From: Tetrahymena elliotti 4EA
Taxonomy: Eukaryota; Ciliophora; Oligohymenophorea; Hymenostomatida; Tetrahymenidae
Direction: 5' to 3'
Length of the DNA: 64,000 bases
Assembly: GCA_000231825.2 (NCBI GenBank)
Contig: JH720317.1
Span: 375,161 to 439,160, forward strand
In this document: positions 37,303-50,800 of the stretch, piece by piece
Layout: every line of letters starts with the position of its first letter
Position numbering within the stretch: position 1 is the stretch's first letter
Notes under the pieces: model-generated
What the model was told of the DNA's origin: nothing
Databases searched by the model: none
What the model saw: only the letters and a program-made list of their open reading frames with translations
Program-made: the position numbers and the translations under genes

Positions 37303-40300
37303 ATGTTTAAAGAATAGAAAATGATCTAATTGATAGATTCAAACAAAGACTCGCAATAGAAGAACTAGCAGGAGATTGAAAGAAAATCTTCATTGTGTCA
37401 TATTGCTGACTTTTAGTCAGAAAGAATAATTGATAGATCTGTTTAATCTCAGGTTTTTGGACATAGATCCAAATTATCAAGCCTAGATTGCATATAAATT
37501 CCTAATAGTCCAAAAAAAAAGTTTCGCTAAAAACTTAAGTAGCAAGATTTTATCAGCTTTACTTCAACTTATATGAAAAGGGGAACTTTAGATAGCGACA
37601 TGTTAGATTAAAAGAATGATGATCAATTAAATGAAAAAGATTATATTATTTTAGAAATTTTGAAAAAGAAAATTGTTGATGTAAAATAAGAAGAAGATAG
37701 CAATGTAGAATTTTTTAAAATTTAGAAAAAAGATTTTTTTTTTATTGCTAAAATGAAAGAAAAGGCATGTCCAATTTTAAGGTTTATTACATATCTACTA
37801 ATTTTATAAAAAGATGGCAATTTACATTTTAAGAAAGGTGACAAGAAATCCACTAGAAATACAATTCTTAAAAAAAGTGATAGAAAGCATACCCCTATTT
37901 CAAAAGAATCCAGATTTATCGAAGAATTGTTCAAACTAAATTCTAATGAAAATTAATCATTCATTTTACAATAAGAATCAAGTCATATTTAACTATGGTA
38001 AATTATATTTATTATTTGATAAACTCATATTATCATTTATTTTTTAAAGAGATATATGAACTAACTAGTTATTTATTTACTTTTTAACAATTATTAGGTG
38101 ATCATGGGTCAGTATTCTATTTAATATTAAAAGGTACTTCTATTAATCAAAAATTTTGAGAAAAAAAGAATAAGATTTTACATTTTTTATGAAAACTTCA
38201 AATTTTTATTTTGAATAGGGAGTGTTTACTGCTTAATACCAAATAAAGACTATAAATCATTTGAATCTAGTGAGGAATAATCTCTAGGATAAACCCAAAA
38301 AGAAAAAACTAATAGTTAATAATTAGAAAAATAAACTGATTTATTGTAGTAAAATAAAAGAAAATTAATTTTTGGAGGGCAGCCTTTCCACTTCAAAAGA
38401 TAAAAAAGTTAAGAGCAGGATCTTCATGAATTTGATTTAGAGAGTGGTACTTATGAGCCTCCAAAATCCCCTTTAAAGTATGAAAAATAAAAATAAATTT
38501 AAATTAAATTATTATTAAATAATTTAATAAAAAGGAAAAACAAACTACTTCTGAAACCAAACAGAAGTCAAAGTTTTAGTGATTAAGAAGAAGAAACAGA
38601 TGAAATGATAAAAAAGAGATAAAAAGAAGAGAATAAAAAATTTATTCAACAAAATTATCCTGAGTTTGATATAATCAAAGAACTTAAATAAGGAGACAGC
38701 TTTGGTGAAATAGCTGTGCTTACAGGAGAGAAAAGGTACATTTATTTTAAATAAATTATTAAATTAATTTAATTTTAATTAATGAAGAACTGCAACACTG
38801 ATTTGTTCAGAAGATACTCATTTGCTGGCTTTGAGTAAGAAAGGATTTGATACAATATTGGGAGCATATAAATAATATATAATCTAAGAAACTGTAGAAT
38901 TTCTTAGAAAAATACCATTCCTATAGCCAATTCCATCTTCTTAATTGATGAGTTTATTTCAATCAATTAAAGAAGAAAAATATGTTATGGGCAACTATAT
39001 TTACAATGAAAAAGATAAGCCTAATTATATTTATTTTGTAAAATCTGGAGAAATCGAAATATCAAAAGAAATATAGCAAGATGATAATAACTAAAATTCA
39101 GATATTGATTATCAAGAATACAACAAAAGGGGATCTATTAGTGAAGTAGAAAAAAGTAAAGTATTTACAATTTAGAAGAAAAAAAATAAACAAAGAGTCC
39201 GTTTATATTAATTGGGACCACACTAGTATTTTGGAGAATAAGAAATTATGAAAAAGCTTCCCTTTAGAGAAACTTAAGCTAAATGTAACTCCTAAGAAGC
39301 TGTAATTTATTCCATAGAAAAAAAAGTAAGATTTTATTTAACTTGAAAAAAGATATTAAATAAATAGATTAAATAAATGAAATATAATTTAAAAAAAGCT
39401 TAGAAAAAATTAAATTAATTTTAAATATTCTAAGATAAAGATTATTTATAATTAAAAAAATGACCTTTAGAAATTAAATTTATTCAAAAAAATTCTCTCT
39501 TTTTCTCTTTATTATCAATTTAACTCTTTTATCTTAAAGATTTCTGAATAATAGAAATTATTTATAAATTTAGGATTTTCTTGTGTTTATGAAGGTGCAT
39601 AAACATTTCTAAATTTTCAAGAAAGAGGTTTAAATTAAAATGGATTGGGAAGAAGAAAGGGATAAAAATTTAGTGAGCAAATCATAACAGAATAAACTCA
39701 TGCTCCGTTTAAGTTAAACAATACATAATAAGCCTTAAAATTTAGAAGATACAAGGAAAAGTAATGATAATTTTTTAAGTAAATACAATGTTAGAGATTC
39801 TGATTCTAATTTTTTTAGCTAATAATATGTAAAGACTTCAGCTAGTTTAAAATCTTAAAGAAAAATAAATGATAAAAATGCATTGCATGCTTAGCCTTAA
39901 AACGATTCTCAACCATTAAATGACTACTTCAATTTACCATCTAATAGATATAATTAATAATAGCAATAGATACCAATGAATTATGCTGACCAGATTAAAA
40001 ATGAATAGCAACAAAATATCTTCAATGATAATTTATAATAAAAAAATTTGAGGAATAAATTACCAACTCTTTAATCAAATTTTATTGAAAATAGAAATGC
40101 TTAAAAGAATTATAGATCTAATTCTTTAAATCATTTAATTTATAGATAAAATAAGCCAATCATTGAAGCATTAGTGAATCTTAAGAACAAAGGATGTGAT
40201 ATAACATAACTTTCTAAATTATCTGCAGATGAACTTAAAAATATTAGCAGGATAGTCCATAAAAGTAACATATAAATAGGCTAGCCATTAAGTAAAAAAG

Positions 40301-41290
40301 GGAATACTCACAGAGAAAATTTAAATGATATAAATGAATGGGATATTTCAAATAAATATAACAATCCAGATAACTTATAATAACAGTAAAGGCAATAATT
40401 TAAAAATAATTCTAATAGCATTTAATAGTCTATATTTTATTCTAACTACCAAGATAACTAAGATGACATATGCTCTTCTAAATAATCAAATATCTCTACT
40501 TAGCCCCATAATCAGATAAACAAATAATAAAAAAGTAGTTCTATGAGATTAATAGAAACAGATGAAAATACTACAACATCATCAAAAAAAATATCTATGC
40601 TTTTAAGAAAAAGTAATTTAAACCTTTAAAAAAAATAAATCATTATCTTTATTTTAATATTTAAATTTAAAAGGCTTTGATTATTCTAATGCAGGATTCA
40701 ACCAAATAATTTAGGCAAGCTAAACTTAAAGAGGATCATTTTCACCTAAAAATTATGGACAAATAATTGAATAAAGAGAAACACCTCCAAAAAAAATTAA
40801 TGCTTTATTTAATTCTCCTCAAAATCATTGTCAATAAAAATAATAAGTTGCATCTTAAACAATTTAAAATGATATGGGAAGTTATTCAATATTCAATCGT
40901 AATAAACCAAGATCAAAAACAGATTAGCTCACAGTTCTCTAAAGACCGAAAAATATAAATTAGCCCTGCAAAGGTTCAACTTTACATATTGAAAAGTAGG
41001 TTACTCCACATTATAAATTTGAGGAAGAACTAATATTTAAAAATAATAAACAAATTAATAAAAACAAAGATTACTTTGATCAAGATAATAATAATCGTTG
41101 TGCTACCCTATACCTACTAGGAAAGAAAAGCGAATCTAAATTAGGTATAACTTCTATATAAAAGTTTACATAAGTTGAAAATAATAGTTTAAACAAACCC
41201 ACTGATAATTAAGAATAATTCAATTTTAAAAAGAGTCCTAGAAGTAATTTAAATGCTGATAAATTAAAATTTTTAGTGAAGAATGATTGA
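37303..41290 (+). CDS. Twin cyclic-nucleotide-binding-domain protein, paralogue 3
   Basis: Eight exons: 37303-37704, 37814-37997, 38098-38133, 38219-38477, 38535-38735, 38788-39325, 39574-40612, 40674-41290. They total 1,091 residues with consistent phases. The longer N terminus ends in the family motif TYMKRGTLDSD (about 88-98) and ...EEDSN before intron 1. CNBD1 has MAIYILRK, GDHGSVFYLILKGSVYCLIP and GDSFGEIAVLTGEKRTAT, keeping the Glu and Arg expected to contact the nucleotide phosphate. CNBD2 has YIYFVKSGEIEISK and QYFGEQEIM...FRETQAKC. The ~550-residue tail is strongly Gln/Asn-rich. Exons 2 and 3 are 184 and 36 nt, the same as in paralogue 2, and splice phases match throughout. The 38478-38534 intron is a 57-nt, stop-free insert assigned by homology of position and phase; it could be retained. 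The gene lies opposite to the tandem pair, with the WD40 and membrane-protein genes in between. cAMP or cGMP binding is inferred. Confidence 0.88.
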
Positions 41291-41899
41291 GCAACTATCA
41301 TGATTAAATAACTAAAAATATAAAGTTTAATTAATTTACATTAAATACTTATTCAATTCTATTAACTACTAAAACTACACCAACAACAGAACAAAAATTT
41401 ATTACATTATTATTAAAAATAAATTTAGCTTAAATTAAAAAAATCTCGCATTAAATAACACTTTACTAAATAAAAATATGAAATTATTAAAAATATAAAT
41501 CATTAACCTTTTGTTCATTTTTCTAATGATCTAAGATCTTATGATAAAATGTATTAATGCCTTTATATTATTTTATTTTATATTATCATAACTCAATATT
41601 TTATTAAAAATTAATTTAATTAATATTATCTATGAAATTATTTTGGAATAGGTTTAAAAATTAAAAATATTAGATAATTTATTTTTTGAAAAAATAATAG
41701 TCAATTTATTAGTAATTAAAAAAATAAAAATAAAAAAATTTCATATTTAGTTTATATTAAAATTTTTTGAGAAAATTCGAAAAACTAATTTCAAGCAATA
41801 TGAATATTTTTATAATTTTTTAAATATTTATTTAATTTAAAAAAATTATTCAAATTATAAAATTTAATTTTAATCTTTTTAATTATTTAAATGAGGAAA
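41291..41899. other. Short intergenic region between convergent genes
   Basis: These 609 bases of very AT-rich sequence lie between the stops of CNBD paralogue 3 (plus) and the giant gene (minus). It presumably holds both 3' UTRs; no gene was recognised. Confidence 0.55.
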
Positions 41900-44800
41900 T
41901 CATTTTGCCATAACTTTTTCTGTGTCTTCTTAAGAAATATGGTGGAAAAATGGAACCAATAAGAACTTTTCTATAGCTTCTCCAAGACTAGGATTAACGG
42001 ATTTCAATGAAGTTAGATCTCCTTCATCTTAAAATAGATCTATTTATTAGAAATTTAATTAGTTTTTAAAATAATATATTAATAAATAAATTATTACTTT
42101 GATTTATTGGAGTATTTACTTAAAGTTGCCTTACTTCATTATTTTCATAGAATATATTTGGCACATAAATCATATTTGTGCTAACTGTAATATATATTGA
42201 GTATAGAGTACTATCTAAGATGTTATTAAATGATATAACTATATTTCCATTTGGGTCTGTTAGTCCACTAAAGCAAAGCTCACTCAACTGATTGAAATTT
42301 TGTTAATCTAAACAATAATAAATTTATCTTGATAAAAGTGATGTAGAATTTGACTTTGGCTGAATTTGAGCATAAACATAACCTTAGGATACTAATTTCA
42401 GGGATATTTATACCTAATAATATGATAAATAGGTAATTTTAGGCTCTATTTAAATGTCAGGAGGAATTTGAATTTATAATTGTGTTGTCATTTTTACTTG
42501 TAAATTGAGATAAGGAAGCATTTTTTAAAATTATGAAGCTTAGTTATTTATAAATTTCTCTGCTAGATAATCAGGAGATGGATTATCATTAAATTTATCT
42601 GGAGTCAATATTACTTCATAGAAGTAATTGGGGACGATATCACTATTTTTTGAGTATTTATTTTACTGTCCAAGATTATATTCATAGCTGGTAATATTTA
42701 TAAATCTACTTTAAGGTACTCTTATTGTTTTAGAAAGCTTTTCAATCACTTATTGTGGTGTAAGTAGATTAGATAAGGGTATTCTTATTATTGCTCCATA
42801 GTTTAGAATTTAAGTTTTAAAATAAACATTTTTGATTAATGAGTATCCATTTGGGTTAAATACCATCCCATAAACAACAAAGTTAGTTTGAGATTCTAGG
42901 CCTTTAACATCGAATTTTACTATGTAATCTACTTTATCAGTGATAATTTGATGAACTAATATAGTCTAAGGAGTAGATACTGAATATGGGTATGTGTAAG
43001 GATTTTTTATTTGATTAAATGTGGGTGAAGGACTTCCTTATAAAGCAAAAATAGCCACAAAATACCCAAAAGATTTTGTAAATGCTTAAAACTAAGCATG
43101 ATTAGCATCAGTTGAAATTAATTGAAGTGTTAAAATAGCAGGGATAGCTAATTAAGCATTTGAATTAGTATTCATATTTAGACATGGCTTTCCTGCATCC
43201 TAAGAAGGAGGTCTTTGATTTTTATCTAAAATTACTCTCAAAGTTTTTGGATTAGTATAGCTATTACTTAAGGAAAATGAAACCTATTTAAGTATAGGTT
43301 TTAGCGTGTGAATAATTGTTCCATAAGATGATAAAGAAAAGTAAATAATGCAATTAAAAGAAGGAACTTGATTAACATTAACAGTCATAGTAAAATTAGT
43401 TTAGTAAGTGTTACTATCAATTAAGATTTAAGAGGAGTTTATTTCTATTATGTTTTGGCATTCAGAAGAAACTTAAACAACTAAATTTAATAAATTAGCA
43501 GGAGGTTATGATACAATTACTGGAACAATAATAGGGTAACCAGTAGTTTCTACATCAACATCTTAGACAGTGACAGTAGCTTATTATATTTACTATCCTG
43601 CAACTATTTACACTTTTTGAGGAACTAAAGGCAAGTAAAATTTACCATTTTACTCTGTTTATTAAAACCTAATATAGAATGGCTTGCTAGCCATTAAATC
43701 TGAGCTAACTATTACATTAAATGAATAAGAAGTTCCTTCAAAATTAGAAAACTCTATTTTCCTAGGATCAAATTTGATTCCATTAAGATCACTTGAAGGT
43801 CTTTTTTTATTTTTATAATTTGTAAATACTTAATAAGTTTTAAAAAATAATAAAAAAATGATTACACAATAACTAGCCCTTCAGCAGGCTCTTCTATATT
43901 TATTTTAAAGTTATATGATAGTCCTGGACTGAGAATTGAAGGTCCTATAACAACTGTGTTAAAAAGATTGTCTACATAGTCTACACAATTATTTTGGTCA
44001 GTGTTTATATTATTTGTGAATAAAACATCACCTATTGACAGATCTATTAACTTTATTTCAAAGAAAGAAACATTAGCAGATAAGTAATAGTCTTTCAAAT
44101 TGCAAGAGAATTCAGTAGTTGGATTAAGGATATTAGTAACGTTAACAAGTATTTATGTAAGATTGAATTAATTGAGAAGGACATTTTCTATCAAAAGCTC
44201 ATAATCATAAAAATCACAAAATGAAGATACTAAAGAAGTTTTGTTGGTGCTATCAAAAATGCTACAGAATGGTTTTGTTTAGATGTTTACAACAGAACTA
44301 AATACTTCTGCTGGTAATCTAATAGAAATAGCCATTTAGTTTTGGAAAGGAATACTACTAAAGGATTAAAGTCCAAATTAATATGATGCTTGAGTATTGA
44401 TATTATTATCAGAAACTTGTATACCTGTGCTGAGTATTGTTTTTGGTAAATAGGATATCTAGTATTAGATCTTTCCTTAGAATTACCAGCTAATTGCTCC
44501 TTTGCTGAAATAGGTAAATTTAAAACCTTCTAATTTTTCATACTAAGAGGGATTAACAATATTCTTTATCATCCAATTTACCCAATTATTTTGAGAAAAA
44601 TCATTAAACTTTGTTTTTAAAATTAAAAATTTGTAAAAAAAACAATAAATAAGGAAGTTACTTGGCTTATTTAAGATATTTTGAAGGAAATTTTATGTGT
44701 TGATATTATATTGCATGGTACCTAATAGTAGTTACCATCAATTACTTTTTATGAAATTACAGAGAGCAAAATTTTATAACTAAAATTTTCTTGAGTTGGT

Positions 44801-47800
44801 TTATTCTAAGAAAAGTATACACCACATATTAGGCTATCACCTAAATAAGAAGCAAAATTAGAAGGAAATTCTAAAATAACAGTATCTATTGGTGTAGTAG
44901 TCGAATAGATTCTATTTGGGGGAATACCTATTGCATAAGTACTCTTTTCTCCAGCATTTCTAGGAACATTCAAAATCTAAATTTGAGAATTTACATCAAT
45001 CTATTTAAAAATAATAGTTAGTTTATTTAAAAAAATTTTATTTTACATTTATTGAAGGTCTAATTAAGCTAACGTATTGCAAGATATTTATTTAATCATC
45101 TGCAACAGCATAGAGAGATGAAAATTTAGAAATTTCTGCAGAGAAATAGTAGTTATTTCCTGGATAGTCAGGATTTTAAAGATAAAGAGAGAATTCAAAG
45201 AATGTTTGAGCTTCGATAGATCTTAAGCTTGCCTACAGACCATATTTAAAATTTGAATTCAAAAGTAATTAGCATTATGAACTTGCTAAAGTAACCATAT
45301 CTGTACTGTAGCAATTAAGAATATTTCCAATAGGATTGCTCAATCTGAATCTAGGATCAATATATATAAATATGGTTGATCCATCTTTAATGTATTATTG
45401 CTAGCAGATAAATTTGAATGTGTATAATGATAGAGTATTAACATTTGATGATCCTTAGATAACAAACATATTACATGTTTATGGTGAAATATAGGTCATT
45501 TATGGGAAATAAGTATCAATCTAGCATATCTTTCTTCCAGCATAAATGTTAGAGTCAAATAAAGAACTTATTGTAATTGGAATTTGTTATGGAATTACGA
45601 AATTAGGTGTGTTAAGACCATAAATTTATAGGATTATCTAATCTTTTTATGAATAAGTTGAGTTATTGAGGTATATGTCTACTCTGTTATAAGCACTAAC
45701 AACACAATTTATCCTGCTTAATCCATAGTAATTTTAAGAAGTTTTAGATGTTACTTAGCAAGAAGATTTCATTTACATTAAATCGAAAGGATATAACTAA
45801 GAAAAGAGAACACTTATAGCACCATATGGAGGAATAGGATGACCTGGAATTATGCTAAGAGTTATTGTTGCATTATTTTCACCTCCTACTATCTTGTTTA
45901 TTGAAATAATTACTTCCTAAAATTGATTACATGGTATTATCTTTATATTTGTAGACACAGGGTAAACTTTATCAACTTTTTAACTTACTTGTGAAAAGCC
46001 TTGCACATTCAAAATTCCTGAATAGCTATATGCAGCATTTATTAGTTTTTTTATAGTTATAGTTTAAGCACTGCTGGCAGCTATAACTGCTCCTGGCTTA
46101 ATATAAATTTAATTAGTTATTCCAAATACATATATTTCTGAACATGGAGTATTTGCTCCTTAAACACATCCAACTTAAGAGTAATCACTATACCTATTGA
46201 ACATATCTTCATCAAACTAAAATGCTAAATAATCATTTATTGATATTATTTATCCACTCGTAAATGTAAATAAATAATCAGAATATCCTATTTTATATAA
46301 AATAAACCATAAATACAAGTTTTTAGATAGATAACTCATAATTTTTTTTCAAATTTAAATAACAAATAATCAGTAAAATTTTATTAAAATATTTTTAAGT
46401 TAAAGAAATCAAAAAAGGAATCTTTATCTTAAATGATTTATTTTATTTATTTAAAATTATAGAATAAAAAATTTTTTTATTTACCTAAAACATTTTGACT
46501 TGAAGGATAGTTAGATAGTTATTAAATTTAACCAGTCGTATCTATTGTTCTTCCATCTTGTGTAGTAATTGTAGGTATTATTGCTGTTGATTAGTAAAAG
46601 AATGCAGTTACATTTGTATTTTTATAGGTTACAGCTACTCCCATAGAAACAGTACTTGTAACTGTGGTAGGGAGAGCTTATATATTTGTTATTAAGAACT
46701 AAACAACAGTTCCTGCTGGCATTTCTTAATATCCTGTTATGTTTATTCTAGGAAGATTTACACTGTCCCATCCTTACTATAGAACACATTTTAATCTATC
46801 TTAATTTTATGCTAGTTAGAAACCTGCAGGCTATGAAGGAATTTATTGCTTAATAACACAACCAAGTTCATCACCGGTTTTTAAACCAGTTCCTAAATCA
46901 TTTAAATATCCCTTCCCTATTTTAGAATCAAAAGTTAATACTATTGTAGAGAATTGCTTAGCTTAAGGGGCATCATAACCTTAAGGTATCCAGTATTAAC
47001 CAAGTTAGAATTTAAATTCAAAAAGTCCTGATTCTGAAGCATCTAAATATGGCACCATACTCATTTAACTAGGAGCAAGAGGTACTCCTAAAATTGGGCT
47101 TGTAATAATTGTCTGTTTTTCTACTAAAGTTCCTTAGGAATATAATTCAACTGTAATATTATATTAAGCTCCTGGTATGCATGGAGCCGTAAAAAGATTT
47201 CCTTATTTATCATTAATCCTATTTATAAAAAGTATTTGTTTGAATTTAAAAAAAATCACTTTTGTTCATAAAAAATAAAAGTTTTTGAGAAATAATGGAA
47301 AACTAGGAATTTTTATTATGAATAGAAATTATTGTAATAATTTACTCGATAATCTTTGGTTGTTAGTTGTAGGTGGTATCAGGTTACAAAAAAACTTTAG
47401 TTTCAGCAAACTTTCTTTATAAGATACATTATAGGACATTATCATTAAATTTACCTTTTATCGAGCAATTATCAAATCCTTTTACGGCAGGATATCCAAA
47501 TTCATTTGGTAATCTAAAAACAAGTTAGTCTACTTTAAAATCTGTATCACTAGTATTTGGGAAGAGGATCATATAAAATTCAACTTAAGTTTCACATATC
47601 CTTGCTTCTCTATCATAGAAGCTTTTTGTGTTAAAAGTAAGATAGCTCAAATTTGGTAAAACATATGGAAGTATATCTATTTTTTGCTATGCTAAAGATA
47701 TAGCTCTATACTAGTTATAATTTTAAGGATATCTATCTATTCCTCCAATTAATTAAAAGTTATCTGTAGTACCTGCTGGAGCTGATATATCTATGTAGAA

Positions 47801-50800
47801 TTTCAGATATATTTAGATAGTAAATGTTTGGTATGTTGATTAGAATGGGATCATTTCATTAGTCATGTCAAGTTCAATCATACTACTTGTTATTAGGTTA
47901 CAATCAAATCTTAATGGATAAGGTTTTCTATTAGTATCAGTTATTGTAAGAGTAGCATTACAATAATTATTCTAAATGTATGCTACTTAAGTAGGAATGG
48001 TAAAGTAAAAGTTAGTAATATCTTAATTTAACCAAACTCCTTTTACTTAAATCTCTACTGTATTCATATAGTCTCTTAAAAAGTAATTTTGTGTAGTAGT
48101 TGGAGGAGGCATTTTTACATTGTAGGTTTGAGTTGGTGTAATTGTCATAGTCATACCTAATTTTTTTTGGTTAAATAGAGTTTAATTAATTGAAAAATTC
48201 AAGATTTGATTTGAAGAAAAATATTAATATATTAAAGTAACAATTATTTACTTTGTGTTTCATAAGAGTATAGAATAGCAGGTATTTGATAAATACAATT
48301 AATAACACTTTGAACACCATCCCATACTTCTAACTAGAAATTTATTGTGTTATCTAGTAAGAAGAAACCGTTTGTCATACCTGCTAAAGTTAAGCTAAAC
48401 TAATTTGCAGTTATTTAGCTATTAGATTGAACTACTACTATTTAGTCTAATGGAAAAACTATACAAAAATTATTAAAAACACAAGTTGGAGACATTCTTC
48501 CTGTTTTATAGTTTTCACCTCTGTAATAGATAACAATAAAATCAGATGTCTTGACTGTTTGTAAAAACATCAAATTAAAAGTATGTTAACAATTAGTTTT
48601 ATAAACAACTTATTAACTTGAGGTACTAGTAGCTGTAGATACTTAATTAGAATTTATGATATTTTAATTATCAGCTATTGTTTGGAAGTAATTGTATGAT
48701 ACATAGATGTTACACATTGATATATCATCTCTACATTAACGTTTAACTGCAGCTTAGACAGAAGATACAACTCCTACTTTTGATGGATTTTGTATATTGC
48801 TTAGCCAAATGATTATTGTAGTTCCTACAGCTATCGGTTTATCTACAGCAATTTAAACAGAAGCCATTTAAGGAGGAACTACACTTTTATCACCTTTGTG
48901 AACATAGCATTTAATTTAAGTTGATGATATTAAATTTTAACCTGGGTTTTCTGCACAATCAATTTAGCCAAACCCATCTTAGTTTAGAGTAAAGCCTTTT
49001 AAATATTTAAAATAATATATTTAGAGTTAAATTAAATCTAATCATTACCTAATGTTTCTGGGAATATGTCATTAATGAAATTAGATGTAATGAAAGAGAA
49101 CCAAATTTAATCTCCAGCCATAATATTAACATTAGTTGTAAAAGTCATTCTATAAGCTGTTTTTCTATTCACACTTTATATTAGAGGTTTGAAAACAAAA
49201 GATGTATCAGGTTAAGGTTCAAGCAGGAAATAGGTTGTATCCTTTTCTACAATATTTGATAAAGCACTTCCTCCTTTAAATGCAGCCAGACTGAATTAAT
49301 AAAATCCACATTGTGGTCTTTATATACCATTTTATCCAGGAACAGCTGCTTGTGTTGTATCTATACTAAAAGTATAGCTTATTTACTTAGTAAACTATTC
49401 ATTCAAAGCAGGTGGTAAATTTATGATTAAAGGATTAACACTGACATTATTAAAAATCGAATTATACTATTTTATATTTTAAAAAATTAACTAAAGTAAT
49501 TAAAATTTAAATTTACTTATGCTAATTAAGAAGTTTATTTGTAAAATGCTGACTAAATAGCAGGAGGAGGAGCAATTTACCAAGATGCTTCAGCAGTAAG
49601 TTAGATGTAATCGTTTTAGACTTAAATAATATTATTTTATCTCAATTTAAAGTTAAATTAGAATGGCCCATATTAGTTACAGTAAATGTTCTTTAAGTAT
49701 TTCATAATCACAACTGCTTATTTTACACTATTTGGTGAGCCATCTATAGGAATGGAAGCAAGGTTAAATATTTCAGCTACAAGACCATTTGGGCCATAGG
49801 CTTTAACAGTTGGAAGAGTAACAGTAGGATTTGGATTTTTCCCAACTAAAAACATATTAATTTATATTGCTGTACTTTATGTAAATGCTATTGTTCCTTA
49901 AACAATGTATTCATAATCTGATATTTTGTAACATACTAGGGGTGAGGAAGGATCATTAGCTACATTTTTACCAGGAAAACATTAGTCTCCTACTGGTGAA
50001 GGGGCTACTTATAGGAATGTGGAATCTAATTTGATATATAAATACCCGCCTTTTGGTATTTCTTTTATTTTAAAAATAAATTATTTTAAAAAATATTAAG
50101 TTCAAATTAAAATAGAAGTTTTTTTAAATAAATTTAAAATTTAGTTACTTGGTGCATTCAAATTTAAAACTATCTCATATTAACTATTAACATTTCTAAA
50201 TCCTCTATTTCTGTATATTTAGCCAACTAAACTAGTAATTATACTAAGTGTAGTTGAGGTTCCAGAATTATAATATTAAGTTATAAGTCCATTAAAAATT
50301 TTTCCATATTGCCATCCAAAGCTAGCAGAGTCATCTGAAGTAGAAAAAGGACTAAAAGTTAATTAAATTGTGCCAGTTTAAGTTGTTAGAGGATTAATCA
50401 AGTATACATTTATATTTGAAAAGAAATGAATATTAAATCCAGAAACTGTGAATTTTTAAAAAGAAGTTTTCACAATACCCAAATTATTGTTATTGTATGC
50501 AAGGAGAAGATACTAACTTTATGTAAGAGATCCACCATATTGTGTAATATACGTTGACCATTACATATTCGTTGATTATATTTAATTATTTGTTGAAGAT
50601 TAAGTAATTGTAAAGGTGCTTGCAGATGATTATTATGTTCTTTGATTGTTAAAAAGGGTTTATCTTGATATCACTTTCACAGAATCTCCAGTGTTATCTT
50701 ACATCATTAAGGTAACTCTTAAAGTTAACTAACAGTCTAAATTAGGATTAGTCAAAGCAGGAATCTAATTAAAGAATTATTTTTAAAAAATATAGCTAAA

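Noticed and set aside
37800..37870. Reading the KDGNLHFKKGDKKSTRN frame as a conserved segment of CNBD paralogue 3
   Set aside because: Similar out-of-phase strings occur in the paralogues only because the DNA is homologous; the in-phase frame after intron 1 is MAIYILRK..., which joins correctly to the GDHGSVFYLILKG exon.
37722..37934. Minus-strand open frame
   Set aside because: It overlaps intron 1 and exon 2 of CNBD paralogue 3 on the other strand; the plus-strand frame carries the conserved MAIYILRK start of CNBD1.
40767..40958. Plus-strand open frame
   Set aside because: It is a shifted frame inside the Gln/Asn-rich tail exon of CNBD paralogue 3.
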